A stretch of DNA of 64,000 nucleotides, taken from Pantoea sp. Mb-10. Lineage in GTDB: Bacteria > Pseudomonadota > Gammaproteobacteria > Enterobacterales > Enterobacteriaceae. Location: the NCBI RefSeq assembly GCF_021272205.1, contig NZ_JAJSDX010000012.1:1-64000 (forward strand), in the 5' to 3' direction. Below are positions 47,282 through 57,365 of the stretch, piece by piece. The translations under genes were made by a program, and so were the position numbers. The notes under the pieces are model-generated. The model was not told the origin of the DNA. It saw only the letters and a list, made by a program, of their open reading frames with translations, and did not search any database. Within the stretch, counting starts at the first letter, position 1. Each line of letters starts with the position of its first letter.

Positions 47282-48094
47282 ATGAAGAAAAATCGCGCTT
47301 TCCTGAAATGGGCCGGAGGGAAATACCCGCTGCTCGACGATATTCGTCGCCATTTGCCGCAGGGTGATTGTTTAATCGAACCCTTTGTCGGCGCCGGCTC
47401 CGTATTCCTCAACACCGACTATGACCGCTACCACCTTGCGGACATTAACGGCGATCTTATTAATCTCTACAACATCGTTAAAACCCGCACCGCTGACTTT
47501 ATCAACGATGCGCGTGCGCTGTTTAACACCAGCGGCAATACGGCAGAAACGTACTATGCCAACCGCGTGGCGTTTAACGCCAGCCAGGATATCTATCAGC
47601 GCGCGGTGTTGTTTCTTTATCTCAATCGCCACGGCTACAACGGTCTGTGTCGCTATAACTTGCGCGGTGAGTTTAACGTGCCGTTTGGGCGCTATCGCAA
47701 ACCCTATTTCCCCGAAGCCGAGCTGCTGTGGTTCGCTGAACGGGCGCAAAAAGCGACCTTTGTCTGTGAATCCTACGATGTTACTCTGAACAGCGCGCGC
47801 GCGGGTTCGGTCGTGTATTGCGATCCACCTTATGCGCCGCTCTCTGCCACGGCGAACTTTACCGCGTACCATACCAACAGCTTTAGCCTGCGCGAGCAGC
47901 AGCATCTGGCCGAGTTGGCCAGCAAGCTGGCGCAGGAAAACCGGATACCGGTGCTCATTTCTAATCACGACACGCTGCTGACGCGTGAGTGGTATCAGAA
48001 GGCGGATTTACACGTAGTGAAAGCCCGGCGTTCCATCAGCCGAAGCATAAGCGGTCGCACGCACGTAGACGAACTGCTGGCGCTTTTCCGCTAG
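47282..48094 (+). CDS. dam: DNA adenine methylase Dam
   Basis: A 270-residue alpha-class N6-adenine methyltransferase that methylates GATC. The AdoMet motif I is [12 protein letters not shown], preceded by [15 protein letters not shown]. The catalytic motif IV DPPY is at 181-184, the E. coli position. [15 protein letters not shown] forms part of the target-recognition face. It sets strand discrimination in mismatch repair and timing of replication. It follows damX, as in E. coli. Confidence 0.97.
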   Translation: MKKNRAFLKWAGGKYPLLDDIRRHLPQGDCLIEPFVGAGSVFLNTDYDRYHLADINGDLINLYNIVKTRTADFINDARALFNTSGNTAETYYANRVAFNASQDIYQRAVLFLYLNRHGYNGLCRYNLRGEFNVPFGRYRKPYFPEAELLWFAERAQKATFVCESYDVTLNSARAGSVVYCDPPYAPLSATANFTAYHTNSFSLREQQHLAELASKLAQENRIPVLISNHDTLLTREWYQKADLHVVKARRSISRSISGRTHVDELLALFR

Positions 48095-48159
48095 CCTGTT
48101 TCGTCCGCGACCAACGCATTACGTCAGCGCAGGCTGGCGCACAAAATTGGGAGAATCGG

Positions 48160-48843
48160 ATGAAACAATTTTTACTGGCCCCATCAATCCTCGCCGCTGA
48201 CTTCGCGCGTTTGGGTGAAGATACGGCAAAAGCGTTGGCGGCAGGGGGCGATGTGGTTCATTTCGACGTGATGGATAACCACTATGTGCCCAATCTGACG
48301 ATGGGGCCAATGGTGCTGAAAGCGCTTCGCGACTACGGCATTACCGCACCCATTGACGTGCATTTAATGGTTAAACCGGTTGATGCGCTGATCCCGGAGT
48401 TTGCCAAGGCGGGTGCCACCTATATCACTTTTCATCCCGAAGCCAGCGATCACGTCGATCGCACGCTGCAGTTGATCAAAGAGCACGGCTGTAAAGCCGG
48501 TTTAGTATTCAATCCCGCCACGCCGCTGAGCTACCTCGACTACGTCATGGACAAGCTGGATATCATTTTGCTGATGTCCGTGAACCCCGGTTTTGGTGGA
48601 CAATCCTTTATTCCCGGCACGCTGGATAAGCTGCGTCAGGCGCGTCGCCTGATCGATCAAAGCGGCTACAACATCCGTCTTGAAGTGGATGGCGGGGTCA
48701 AGATCGACAATATCGGTCAGATTGCCGCAGCGGGTGCCGACATGTTTGTTGCAGGATCGGCCATTTTCGGTCATCCGGATTACAAAAAAGTGATCGACGA
48801 AATGCGCAGCGAACTGGAGAAAGTGAATGGCTCATTTCACTGA
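48160..48843 (+). CDS. rpe: Ribulose-phosphate 3-epimerase
   Basis: A 227-residue TIM-barrel enzyme interconverting ribulose-5-phosphate and xylulose-5-phosphate. The metal/active-site segments are [53 protein letters not shown] and the catalytic Asp in [11 protein letters not shown] 48160 follows gggagaatcgg; upstream in-frame codons overlap dam. It overlaps gph by 17 bp. Confidence 0.96.
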   Translation: MKQFLLAPSILAADFARLGEDTAKALAAGGDVVHFDVMDNHYVPNLTMGPMVLKALRDYGITAPIDVHLMVKPVDALIPEFAKAGATYITFHPEASDHVDRTLQLIKEHGCKAGLVFNPATPLSYLDYVMDKLDIILLMSVNPGFGGQSFIPGTLDKLRQARRLIDQSGYNIRLEVDGGVKIDNIGQIAAAGADMFVAGSAIFGHPDYKKVIDEMRSELEKVNGSFH

Positions 48844-49504
48844 TATCCGCGCGCTGGCGTTTGATCTTGATGGTACCCTGGTGCATAGCGCACCGGGGCT
48901 GGCTGACGCAATCGATCGGGCGCTGGGTGATATGCAGCTACCGCCGCCGGGCTTGGCGCTTGCCGCCACCTGGATTGGCAACGGTGCCGACATCATGATG
49001 GCGCGCGCATTGACGTGGGCCTTGGGCCGTGAGCCTCATGCAGAAGAGCAGCGTGAAGCGCGCGTGCTGTTTGATAAGCATTACGCCGTGACGGTGGGCG
49101 CGGGCAGCACGCTGTTCCCACAGGTCAAGGAGACGCTGGCCGCGCTGCAGGCCAGCGGCCTACCGCTGGCGCTTGTCACCAATAAGCCCACGCCGTTTGT
49201 TGCACCACTGCTACAGGCACTTGGCATTGACCACTGTTTTTCATTGATTGTCGGCGGGGATGATGTGGCGGAGAAAAAGCCGCATCCTGCCGGAATTTTT
49301 CTGGTCCTTGGTCACTTTAGCGTCTTGCCGAAACAGCTGCTGTTTGTTGGTGATTCGCGCAATGATATTCTCGCGGCGCAAGCTGCAGGCGTACCGAATG
49401 TCGGCATGACCTTCGGCTACAACTACGGTGAGCCAATCAGCACCAGCCAGCCTGATCTCACTCTGGATACTTTTAGCGAACTTCTGCCCGCTCTCGGGCT
49501 GTAA
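48827..49504 (+). CDS. gph: Phosphoglycolate phosphatase
   Basis: A 225-residue HAD-family phosphatase that removes 2-phosphoglycolate, which arises from DNA repair of 3'-phosphoglycolate ends. Motif I is [15 protein letters not shown] (nucleophile Asp about residue 13), motif II is LVTNKP, motif III has the Lys in EKKPHP, and motif IV is FVGDSRNDI. It starts inside the rpe 3' end, indicating coupling. Confidence 0.95.
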   Translation: MAHFTDIRALAFDLDGTLVHSAPGLADAIDRALGDMQLPPPGLALAATWIGNGADIMMARALTWALGREPHAEEQREARVLFDKHYAVTVGAGSTLFPQVKETLAALQASGLPLALVTNKPTPFVAPLLQALGIDHCFSLIVGGDDVAEKKPHPAGIFLVLGHFSVLPKQLLFVGDSRNDILAAQAAGVPNVGMTFGYNYGEPISTSQPDLTLDTFSELLPALGL

Positions 49505-49519
49505 TTATCAGGACATAAC

Positions 49520-50521
49520 ATGAAACCCATCGTTTTCAGCGGCGCCCAGCCTTCCGGTGAATTGACCATTGGTAACTACATGGGAGCGCTCCGTCAGTGG
49601 GTGCAGATGCAGGATGATTTCCACTGCATTTACTGCATCGTGGATCTCCACGCGATTACCGTGCGTCAGGACCCGGTAGCCTTGCGCAAAGCGACGCTGG
49701 ACACGCTGGCGCTCTACCTTGCCTGCGGTATCGATCCGGCGAAAAGCACCATTTTTGTCCAGTCGCATGTGCCAGAGCATACGCAATTAAGCTGGATCCT
49801 GAACTGTTACGCCTACTTCGGCGAACTGAGCCGCATGACGCAGTTCAAGGACAAATCGTCGCGCTACGAAGAGAACATTAACGCCGGTCTGTTTGATTAT
49901 CCGGTGCTGATGGCGGCCGACATTCTGCTGTACCAAACCAATCAGGTACCGGTAGGCGAAGATCAAAAACAGCATCTTGAGCTGAGCCGCGATATCGCCA
50001 GCCGCTTCAATGCGCTTTACGGCGACATCTTCCGCATTCCTGAGCCGTTTATTCCGAAATCAGGCGCGCGCGTGATGTCGCTGCTGGAGCCGACAAAAAA
50101 AATGTCGAAGTCGGATGAGAACCGCAATAACGTGATTGGTCTGCTGGAAGATCCCAAATCGGTGGTCAAGAAGATCAAACGTGCGGTCACCGATTCCGAG
50201 GAGCCACCGGTGGTGCGCTATGACATCAAAGAAAAGGCTGGCGTTTCAAACCTGCTGGATATCCTCTCTGGCGTGACAGGAAAACCGGTCTCGACGCTGG
50301 AGCAGGAATTTGAAGGCAAAATGTATGGCCACCTGAAAGGTGCGGTCGCCGACGCGGTCTCCGGGATGCTGACGGATCTGCAGGCGCGCTATCATCATTT
50401 CCGTAACGATGAAGCGCTGCTGAACCAAATCATGCGTGACGGTGCAGCAAAAGCCCGTGCGCAGGCGCAGGAGACGCTGAAGAAAGTGTATGAAGCCGTT
50501 GGCTTTGTGCCCCATCCGTAA
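49520..50521 (+). CDS. trpS: Tryptophanyl-tRNA synthetase
   Basis: A 333-residue class I synthetase. The HIGH-type signature is [16 protein letters not shown], and the KMSKS signature is [39 protein letters not shown] forms the Trp/ATP pocket. It is the last gene of the aroK-trpS group, 15 bp after gph, and is followed by a clear hairpin. Confidence 0.97.
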   Translation: MKPIVFSGAQPSGELTIGNYMGALRQWVQMQDDFHCIYCIVDLHAITVRQDPVALRKATLDTLALYLACGIDPAKSTIFVQSHVPEHTQLSWILNCYAYFGELSRMTQFKDKSSRYEENINAGLFDYPVLMAADILLYQTNQVPVGEDQKQHLELSRDIASRFNALYGDIFRIPEPFIPKSGARVMSLLEPTKKMSKSDENRNNVIGLLEDPKSVVKKIKRAVTDSEEPPVVRYDIKEKAGVSNLLDILSGVTGKPVSTLEQEFEGKMYGHLKGAVADAVSGMLTDLQARYHHFRNDEALLNQIMRDGAAKARAQAQETLKKVYEAVGFVPHP

Positions 50522-50540
50522 GCGTTAAACGGCTGTAGTG

Positions 50541-50570
50541 AAACGGCGAGCGCGATGCTCGCCGTTTTTA
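50541..50570 (+). terminator. Terminator after trpS
   Basis: The hairpin AAACGGCGAGC-gcgat-GCTCGCCGTTT ends in a T-run. The complementary A-run on the left makes it bidirectional; it also lies at the 3' end of the convergent gene at 50568. Confidence 0.88.
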
Positions 50571-51014
50571 TTTCACCCGACGCAGTGACAGCTGGGCACC
50601 GTCCCAAAACAGCCGTGCATTGCCGTCAGCCAGCACGCTCAATACTGCGCCGGGGGCAGGGCCCCAAGGCTGATTACCACAGGCCACATTGAAGCCATAG
50701 CGGACGTTGAAATCCTTGTCCTGCTGCGCCCCGTTGGCCGCGCTTAAGCGCGGTTTGCCTTTGCAGTTGTCCTGACCTGGCGCAATGCTGCGCTCGGCGG
50801 TGCCGCGTGTCCACACAATGGCATCGGGTTTGAAGGCTACGCGTGCGCCCATGAACTGCGGATCGTTTTTGATGTAAATTTGCCCGCTCTGCGGTTTAGG
50901 CGTGACGGCCACAACTTGCCATTCGCCTTGCACGCTTGACCACGTCACCGGGGCGGCCGTGACCGTCGCGCTCAGCGGTAACAGCAGCGCGCCGAGCAGG
51001 GGAAGAGTGCGCAT
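50568..51014 (-). CDS. Exported protein of unknown function
   Basis: I do not recognise this 148-residue protein. A signal peptide (1-20, cleavage after TVTA) is followed by a mature domain of ~128 residues with mostly beta-type, polar sequence. GEWQVVAVTPKPQSGQIYI near the N-terminus and NARLFWDGAQLSLRRVK at the C-terminus suggest a small beta-barrel such as a lipocalin-like fold, but that is a guess. Two cysteines (84 and 112) could pair in the periplasm. No lipobox is present. It is convergent with trpS and shares the terminator; a 229-bp gap separates it from the divergent codA. Confidence 0.7.
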   Translation of the reverse strand: MRTLPLLGALLLPLSATVTAAPVTWSSVQGEWQVVAVTPKPQSGQIYIKNDPQFMGARVAFKPDAIVWTRGTAERSIAPGQDNCKGKPRLSAANGAQQDKDFNVRYGFNVACGNQPWGPAPGAVLSVLADGNARLFWDGAQLSLRRVK

Positions 51015-51243
51015 AAAACTCCTTAATAATCAGGTGGCCGCCACAAGTCTGGCGGGAAAGCGTAGCCTTGTACAGACTGAGTGCGCGCAAGCCTGCGCCG
51101 TTGTCTTTATAAAACGACCAAACGGGGGCTGCATTCTCGGTTTTTTGCCCTTTTTTCGGCGTCGCGTCATGCAAAAAATCGATGACGCGTGCCGCCCGCG
51201 TTCCGTGCTAGTTTAGCGAAGAACAGCTTAACAGGAGGCAAGC

Positions 51244-52527
51244 ATGGCAAACCGCGCACTTGAGTGGATTAACAACCTGCGTTTAGCGGGGCAGCCGGGA
51301 CAGTGGCAGATGGCGATCGCGCACGGTAAGATCGCCGCCCTTCATCCGCAGCCAGAGCAAATGCCCCCGCAAAACAACGCGCTGGATGCGGAAGGCGGGT
51401 TAGCGCATGCTCCGTTTATTGAACCGCATATTCATCTCGACACCACGCAAACTGCCGGCGAGCCAGCGTGGAATCAATCCGGCACGCTGTTTGAAGGGAT
51501 TGAGCGCTGGGCCGAGCGCAAGGCGCTGCTCAGCCACGAGGACGTTAAGCAGCGCGCGCGGCAAACGCTAAAATGGCAAATTGCCAACGGCATCCAGCAC
51601 GTGCGTACCCATGTAGATGTTTCCGACCCGACGCTTGCGGCGTTGAAAGCGATGCTGGAGGTCAAAGCCGAGATGGCGCCGTGGGTCGCGATCCAGATCG
51701 TGGCTTTTCCTCAGGAAGGGATTCTCTCTTACCCTAACGGTGAAGCGCTGTTGGAAGAGTCGCTGCGCATGGGCGCGGATGTGGTGGGTGCTATCCCGCA
51801 TTATGAATTTACCCGCGAATATGGCGTAGAATCGCTGCACAAAGCCTTTGCGCTGGCTAACCGTTACGACCGGCTGGTGGATGTGCACTGCGATGAAATT
51901 GATGACGAGCAGTCGCGTTTTGTGGAGACCGTGGCGGCGCTGGCGCACCGCGATGGCAATGGCGAACGCGTTACCGCCAGCCACACCACTGCGATGCATT
52001 CGTACAATAACGCTTATACCTCACGGCTGTTCCGTCTGTTGAAGCTCTCTAACATCAACTTCGTGGCCAATCCGCTGGTGAATATTCATTTGCAAGGGCG
52101 CTTTGATAGCTATCCAAAACGGCGCGGTATTACGCGCGTGAAAGAGCTTCTCGAGGCAGATATCAACGTCTGCTTTGGGCACGATGATGTGTTTGATCCC
52201 TGGTATCCGCTGGGCACCGCAAACATGCTGCAGGTGCTGCATATGGGGCTGCATGTCTGTCAGCTGATGGGCTATGAGCAAATCGATGATGGCCTGCGGT
52301 TAATTGCCGAAAACAGCGCGAAAACGCTGCAGGTGGCAAACTATGGCCTGAAGGAAGGGGATGAGGCCAGCTTGGTGATTTTGCCCGCAGAGAGCGGCTT
52401 TGATGCGGTCAGGCGCCAGGTGCCGGTGCGCTATTCGGTGCGCAAAGGCACGCTGATTGCGGCGACCGAGCCCGCGCGCAGTGAAATTTATCTCGGTGAA
52501 ACGGAAGCGGTAACCTTTACGCGCTGA
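51244..52527 (+). CDS. codA: Cytosine deaminase CodA
   Basis: A 427-residue amidohydrolase, the length of E. coli CodA, converting cytosine to uracil and ammonia. The metal site residues are visible as EPHIHLDT (two His near 61-63), [11 protein letters not shown] (His and Glu near 214-217), ASHTTAMHS and [14 protein letters not shown] (Asp near 313). In E. coli codA follows the permease codB; no codB is present on either side here. The Shine-Dalgarno aggaggc precedes the ATG. Confidence 0.95.
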   Translation: MANRALEWINNLRLAGQPGQWQMAIAHGKIAALHPQPEQMPPQNNALDAEGGLAHAPFIEPHIHLDTTQTAGEPAWNQSGTLFEGIERWAERKALLSHEDVKQRARQTLKWQIANGIQHVRTHVDVSDPTLAALKAMLEVKAEMAPWVAIQIVAFPQEGILSYPNGEALLEESLRMGADVVGAIPHYEFTREYGVESLHKAFALANRYDRLVDVHCDEIDDEQSRFVETVAALAHRDGNGERVTASHTTAMHSYNNAYTSRLFRLLKLSNINFVANPLVNIHLQGRFDSYPKRRGITRVKELLEADINVCFGHDDVFDPWYPLGTANMLQVLHMGLHVCQLMGYEQIDDGLRLIAENSAKTLQVANYGLKEGDEASLVILPAESGFDAVRRQVPVRYSVRKGTLIAATEPARSEIYLGETEAVTFTR

Positions 52528-52535
52528 CTGAATAA

Positions 52536-52563
52536 GCCGGGGCGACCTGCTGGCCGCCCCGGC
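52536..52563. terminator. Hairpin between convergent codA and tsgA
   Basis: A 9-bp stem GCCGGGGCG (52536-52544) / CGCCCCGGC (52555-52563) lies eight bases after the codA stop and ten before the tsgA stop. There is no T-run on either side. Confidence 0.55.
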
Positions 52564-52573
52564 AATCACGCGG

Positions 52574-53755
52574 TCAGTGCGAAGCGCCGTGGCTGTACTG
52601 ACGGTGCCGCGTCACAAACCCCAGCAGCACGCACATCACAAATACCACCGCGTACAGACCGTTGGCCGTAGAGAGCGCCGCGTGTGCGCCACCTTTGGCC
52701 ACGATAGGGCCGGTCACGACGAACGTCAGCATGGTTCCCACGGTGCCGCAGGTGAGAATGAAGTTCACCAGTTTGGGAGAAGAGACGCGCGTTTGCATCG
52801 ATCCCAGCGTAATAATGGTGGTGTAAATCGCGCTGGAGAAGAAGCCGAGTGCCATGATGATCCAGTGCAGCATGCTGGCATTTTCGGTGGTCACAAACCA
52901 GTACATTAGCCCGGTGGCGAGCGCGGCCAGCACCATCAAAATGCGTTGCAGATCGAAGAAGCGCAGCAGGAAGCTGAATGCCCACATGCCAACCATATAC
53001 GCCGTCCAGAAGTTACCCACCAGCTGACCCGCAGAGGCGATATCCATGCCCATGGATTTGGTCGCGTACTCTGGCACCCAAGAGATAAAGCCCAGCTGGC
53101 CGAGAATGTAGCAAAGTGCCGCAATCGACAAGAACAACACGCCAGCGCCCCATTTTTCGCGCTGCGCGCCCTGGATGGCGGGTTCGTTTTCCAGCTGCGG
53201 GAACTCCACCATCAGCGTCAGGATAAAAATCGCCACATAAATCAGACCGATGCAGGCATACACCCAATACCACGGCAGCGCGCGCGCCAGCAGAATGCCC
53301 GCGATGATGGGGAATACCGTGCCCGCCATGCTAAAGAAGGAGTCGGTGAACAGCAGGCGTGAGCCGCGCTGACGTCCATCATACAGGTGCGTGATCAGGA
53401 AGGTCCCGATGGACATAGTGATGCCACTGACCACGCCCAGCACAAACATACACAGCGAAAACACGCTGAGATTGTGGCTGGTCATCAGGCCTGCAACGGC
53501 GAGAATCATCAGCACAAAGCCGAAGATCAATTGACGCTTGAGCGGCACAATTACCATCAGCCAGGCATTCAGAAACACGGCGACCAGAATACCGGCATTA
53601 AGGAAGGTGAAGGTGTTGCTCATTTCTGAAATGGGCATCTGGAAATATTGAGCAATATTATCCAGAACCATACCGGTAACGATCACCAGTGCGCCAGTGA
53701 GCGCATAGGAGAAAAAGCTAATCCAGGTAAGGCCAATGCGATTACGGTTTGTCAT
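52574..53755 (-). CDS. tsgA: MFS transporter TsgA
   Basis: A 393-residue, twelve-helix major facilitator, the same length as E. coli Tsg[45 protein letters not shown] and [13 protein letters not shown] are strongly conserved. The substrate is not established. ATG 53755 gives the family N-terminus [14 protein letters not shown]; the longer frame from 53830 reads through the promoter region. In E. coli nirBDC-cysG lies beside it; here codA does. Confidence 0.93.
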   Translation of the reverse strand: MTNRNRIGLTWISFFSYALTGALVIVTGMVLDNIAQYFQMPISEMSNTFTFLNAGILVAVFLNAWLMVIVPLKRQLIFGFVLMILAVAGLMTSHNLSVFSLCMFVLGVVSGITMSIGTFLITHLYDGRQRGSRLLFTDSFFSMAGTVFPIIAGILLARALPWYWVYACIGLIYVAIFILTLMVEFPQLENEPAIQGAQREKWGAGVLFLSIAALCYILGQLGFISWVPEYATKSMGMDIASAGQLVGNFWTAYMVGMWAFSFLLRFFDLQRILMVLAALATGLMYWFVTTENASMLHWIIMALGFFSSAIYTTIITLGSMQTRVSSPKLVNFILTCGTVGTMLTFVVTGPIVAKGGAHAALSTANGLYAVVFVMCVLLGFVTRHRQYSHGASH

Positions 53756-53862
53756 GTTCTGAACCTGTGGTGCGCCGAGGCGGCAAAAAGTGTCATGAAT
53801 TGTAAATCCAACTGTGATCTTAATAAACAACGAGTGAAATGAGCAGAAATTATTTCATTAAT

Positions 53863-53882
53863 AGTGTGATTTTCGTCACGCA
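53863..53882 (+). promoter_or_regulatory. ppiA: CRP site upstream of ppiA
   Basis: The sequence TGTGA-ttttcg-TCACG at 53865-53880 fits the CRP consensus TGTGA-N6-TCACA with one mismatch. It lies about 140 bp upstream of the ppiA start and about 110 bp from tsgA. E. coli ppiA is known to be CRP-controlled through several sites. Confidence 0.75.
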
Positions 53883-54015
53883 AATGATTGCGTCGCGACA
53901 AATAGACAAACTCGGATACATCCACGTAAAAATAGGTAAAACGCTGGCTCTTGTATTACATGCTCTTTACAATCATTCTCGTTTTGAGCGAGCTCACTCT
54001 GGTAAGGAACCTTTC

Positions 54016-54588
54016 ATGTTTAAACGTACTTTGACAGCGGCCGTGGCCCTGTTAGCCCTTTCTTCGGTATCTGCTTCCGCGCTGGCAGCAAAAGGGGATG
54101 CCCATGTGCTGCTCACCACCTCTGCGGGCAATATCGAACTTGAACTGAATAATCAAAAAGCCCCGATTTCGGTAAAAAACTTCGTCGACTACGTGAACAA
54201 CGGTTTTTATAACAACACCATTTTCCACCGCGTGATCCCCGGTTTCATGATTCAGGGCGGCGGCTTCACCGCTGACATGAAGCAGAAGCAAACTGTCGCG
54301 CCGATCAAAAACGAAGCGGATAACGGCCTGCGCAACCTGCGCGGCACCATTTCTATGGCGCGTACCGCTGAAAAAGACAGCGCCACCAGCCAGTTCTTCC
54401 TGAACGTAGCGGATAACGCATTCCTTGACCACGGCCAGCGCGATTTCGGTTACGCGGTGTTTGGTAAAGTAGTGAAAGGCATGGATGTGGTCGATAAGAT
54501 CGCACAGGTGCCAACCAAAGATGTGGGGCCTTACCAGAATGTCCCCGCTAAACCAGTGATTATCCTCTCCGCGAAAGTCCTGCCGTAA
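54016..54588 (+). CDS. ppiA: Periplasmic peptidyl-prolyl isomerase A
   Basis: A 190-residue cyclophilin, the E. coli length. A signal peptide spans ~1-24 (cleavage ALA before AKGDAHV). The cyclophilin core has [23 protein letters not shown] with the catalytic Arg, and [16 protein letters not shown]. It speeds prolyl isomerisation of exported proteins. ATG 54016 follows aaggaacc and begins the signal peptide; a longer frame from 53839 crosses the CRP site. Confidence 0.96.
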   Translation: MFKRTLTAAVALLALSSVSASALAAKGDAHVLLTTSAGNIELELNNQKAPISVKNFVDYVNNGFYNNTIFHRVIPGFMIQGGGFTADMKQKQTVAPIKNEADNGLRNLRGTISMARTAEKDSATSQFFLNVADNAFLDHGQRDFGYAVFGKVVKGMDVVDKIAQVPTKDVGPYQNVPAKPVIILSAKVLP

Positions 54589-54686
54589 ACGCCTGCCGCG
54601 CCATTGACCGATGGCGCTCGCTGGCTCGCTCCGGCAAAGCAGAAATTTGCTCTTATACTTAGGGCAAACTGCCTGCCGGAGGTCCT

Positions 54687-54851
54687 ATGACCAGCAAACT
54701 GACCGACAAACAAAAAAACACCCTGTGGCAACAGCGTCGCCTGGCTAATTATCAAGCCAGCTGCCGTCTCGCCGGCTATACGCTCAGCGATATTCCTCTC
54801 GATGACGCCGACGCGCGTCTGGCCTCATTAAGGAGGCAGTATGGCGGATAA
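54687..54851 (+). CDS. yhfG: YhfG-family Fic antitoxin
   Basis: A 54-residue protein starting MTSKLTDKQKNTLWQQRRLANYQASCRLAG, clearly the YhfG family. YhfG is the small inhibitor of Fic (FicA-type); such class I inhibitors carry (S/T)xxxE(G/N), whose Glu blocks ATP in the Fic site. From memory E. coli YhfG reads SRRLEG here. This protein reads SCRLAG (Ser25-Gly30), with Ala29 where the inhibitory Glu should be. Shine-Dalgarno ggaggtcc lies just before the ATG. The last 11 bases overlap fic, whose own Shine-Dalgarno (aaggaggc) lies inside the gene, so the two are translationally coupled. Confidence 0.88.
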   Translation: MTSKLTDKQKNTLWQQRRLANYQASCRLAGYTLSDIPLDDADARLASLRRQYGG

Positions 54852-55440
54852 CAGCGTGGCGGTACGCGATCCCTATCTGTGGCAGAACGATCCGGTGTTA
54901 AAAAATCGCCTGGACATTCACGACGAGGCGCAGTTGCGCAAAGCGGAGCTGGCATTTAGCGCAGCGCGCCTGGCGACGCTTGATCTGGGCCCGCGCACCC
55001 TCGGTATGCCGTGGTTGCGCCACATCCATTTCACGCTGTTCCAGGATATTTACAGCTGGGCAGGCGAACTGCGTACGATCGATATGTGGCATAAAGAAAC
55101 GCCTTGCTGCCACTGTGAATATATTGAAACGCAGGGCAATGCGCTGATGGACGAGCTGGAAAATGAGCACTGGCTGAGCGAGCTGTCGCAAGATACGTTC
55201 GTTGCGCGCCTCGCGTACTATGTCGTTGAGATGCATGTGCTGCATCCGTTCCGCGCAGGAAACGGACGCGCCCAGCGTATTTTCTTTGAGCAGCTGGCGC
55301 TGCATGCAGGCTATCTGCTGGAGTGGTCGGCGCTGGAGCGTGATGACTGGAACCGCGCCCTTAACGCCGCCCTCGACAGTGACGGCAACATGGATGGGCT
55401 GCACGAGCAGTTAGCAAAAGGGGTAAGCCCCGCGCGGTAA
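54841..55440 (+). CDS. fic: Fic-domain protein
   Basis: A 199-residue class I Fic protein. Fic proteins transfer AMP or related groups to target proteins; the canonical loop is HPFx(D/E)GNGRxxR. Here the loop reads HPFRAGNGRAQR (His135-Arg146): His135, Asn141, Arg143 and Arg146 are kept, but Ala139 replaces the acidic residue that holds Mg2+. E. coli K-12 Fic is also degenerate at this loop, though differently (HPFRVGSGLAQR from memory). AMP transfer is therefore doubtful. It overlaps yhfG and is followed 41 bp later by pabA, as in E. coli. Confidence 0.92.
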   Translation: MADNSVAVRDPYLWQNDPVLKNRLDIHDEAQLRKAELAFSAARLATLDLGPRTLGMPWLRHIHFTLFQDIYSWAGELRTIDMWHKETPCCHCEYIETQGNALMDELENEHWLSELSQDTFVARLAYYVVEMHVLHPFRAGNGRAQRIFFEQLALHAGYLLEWSALERDDWNRALNAALDSDGNMDGLHEQLAKGVSPAR

Positions 55441-55481
55441 AATGCGTAGAATAGCGGCGGTTTTATTGACCCGAGGGCCTT

Positions 55482-56057
55482 ATGCTGCTGCTGATTGATA
55501 ATTACGACTCCTTTACCTGGAATCTCTACCAGTATTTTTGCGAACTGGGTGCAGACGTGCAGGTCGTGCGCAACGATGCCATCACCCTCGAGGCGATGGC
55601 GGCGTTGCCGCTTTCGCATCTGGTGATTTCGCCCGGTCCCTGTACGCCCGACCAATCCGGCATCTCGCTGGACGCCATCCGCCATTTTGCCGGACGCGTA
55701 CCCATTCTCGGCGTGTGCCTTGGTCATCAGGCCATTGCGCAGGCCTTTGGCGCGCGCGTGGTACGCGCCCGCGAGGTGATGCACGGCAAAACCTCGGTGA
55801 TTCAGCACACCGGTCAGGGCGTGTTTCGCAATCTTAATCAACCCCTTACGGTGACACGCTATCATTCGCTGGTGGTCGAGCGCGCCTCACTGCCCGCTGA
55901 GTTTGACGTCACGGCCTGGAGCCTGCGCGACGGCGAACCCGATGAAATCATGGGCTTTCGCCATCGCACGCTGCCGCTGGAAGGCGTGCAATTCCATCCC
56001 GAGAGCATTCTGAGCGAGCAGGGACATCAGCTGCTGGCAAATTTCCTGCGGACATAA
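55482..56057 (+). CDS. pabA: Aminodeoxychorismate synthase component 2 (glutamine amidotransferase)
   Basis: A 191-residue class I amidotransferase that supplies ammonia to PabB for p-aminobenzoate and folate. It starts [19 protein letters not shown]. The triad is Cys79 in [14 protein letters not shown] with His and Glu in [11 protein letters not shown]. The Arg-rich loop [15 protein letters not shown] matches PabA rather than TrpG. Shine-Dalgarno gaggg precedes the ATG. Confidence 0.93.
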   Translation: MLLLIDNYDSFTWNLYQYFCELGADVQVVRNDAITLEAMAALPLSHLVISPGPCTPDQSGISLDAIRHFAGRVPILGVCLGHQAIAQAFGARVVRAREVMHGKTSVIQHTGQGVFRNLNQPLTVTRYHSLVVERASLPAEFDVTAWSLRDGEPDEIMGFRHRTLPLEGVQFHPESILSEQGHQLLANFLRT

Positions 56058-56095
56058 GTTATGTTTGCCATTGTGTGATTTTTTATGCATATTCC

Positions 56096-56112
56096 ATGAC
56101 TATTATTTCATT
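56096..56112 (+). promoter_or_regulatory. argD: Candidate ArgR box at argD
   Basis: TGACT-atta-TTTCA (56097-56110) fits the ArgR half-sites TGAAT/ATTCA with one mismatch in each. Only one box is convincing, whereas ArgR usually uses two. It lies 33 bp before the argD start. Confidence 0.35.
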
Positions 56113-56117
56113 GTTGA

Positions 56118-57365
<1,248 letters not shown>

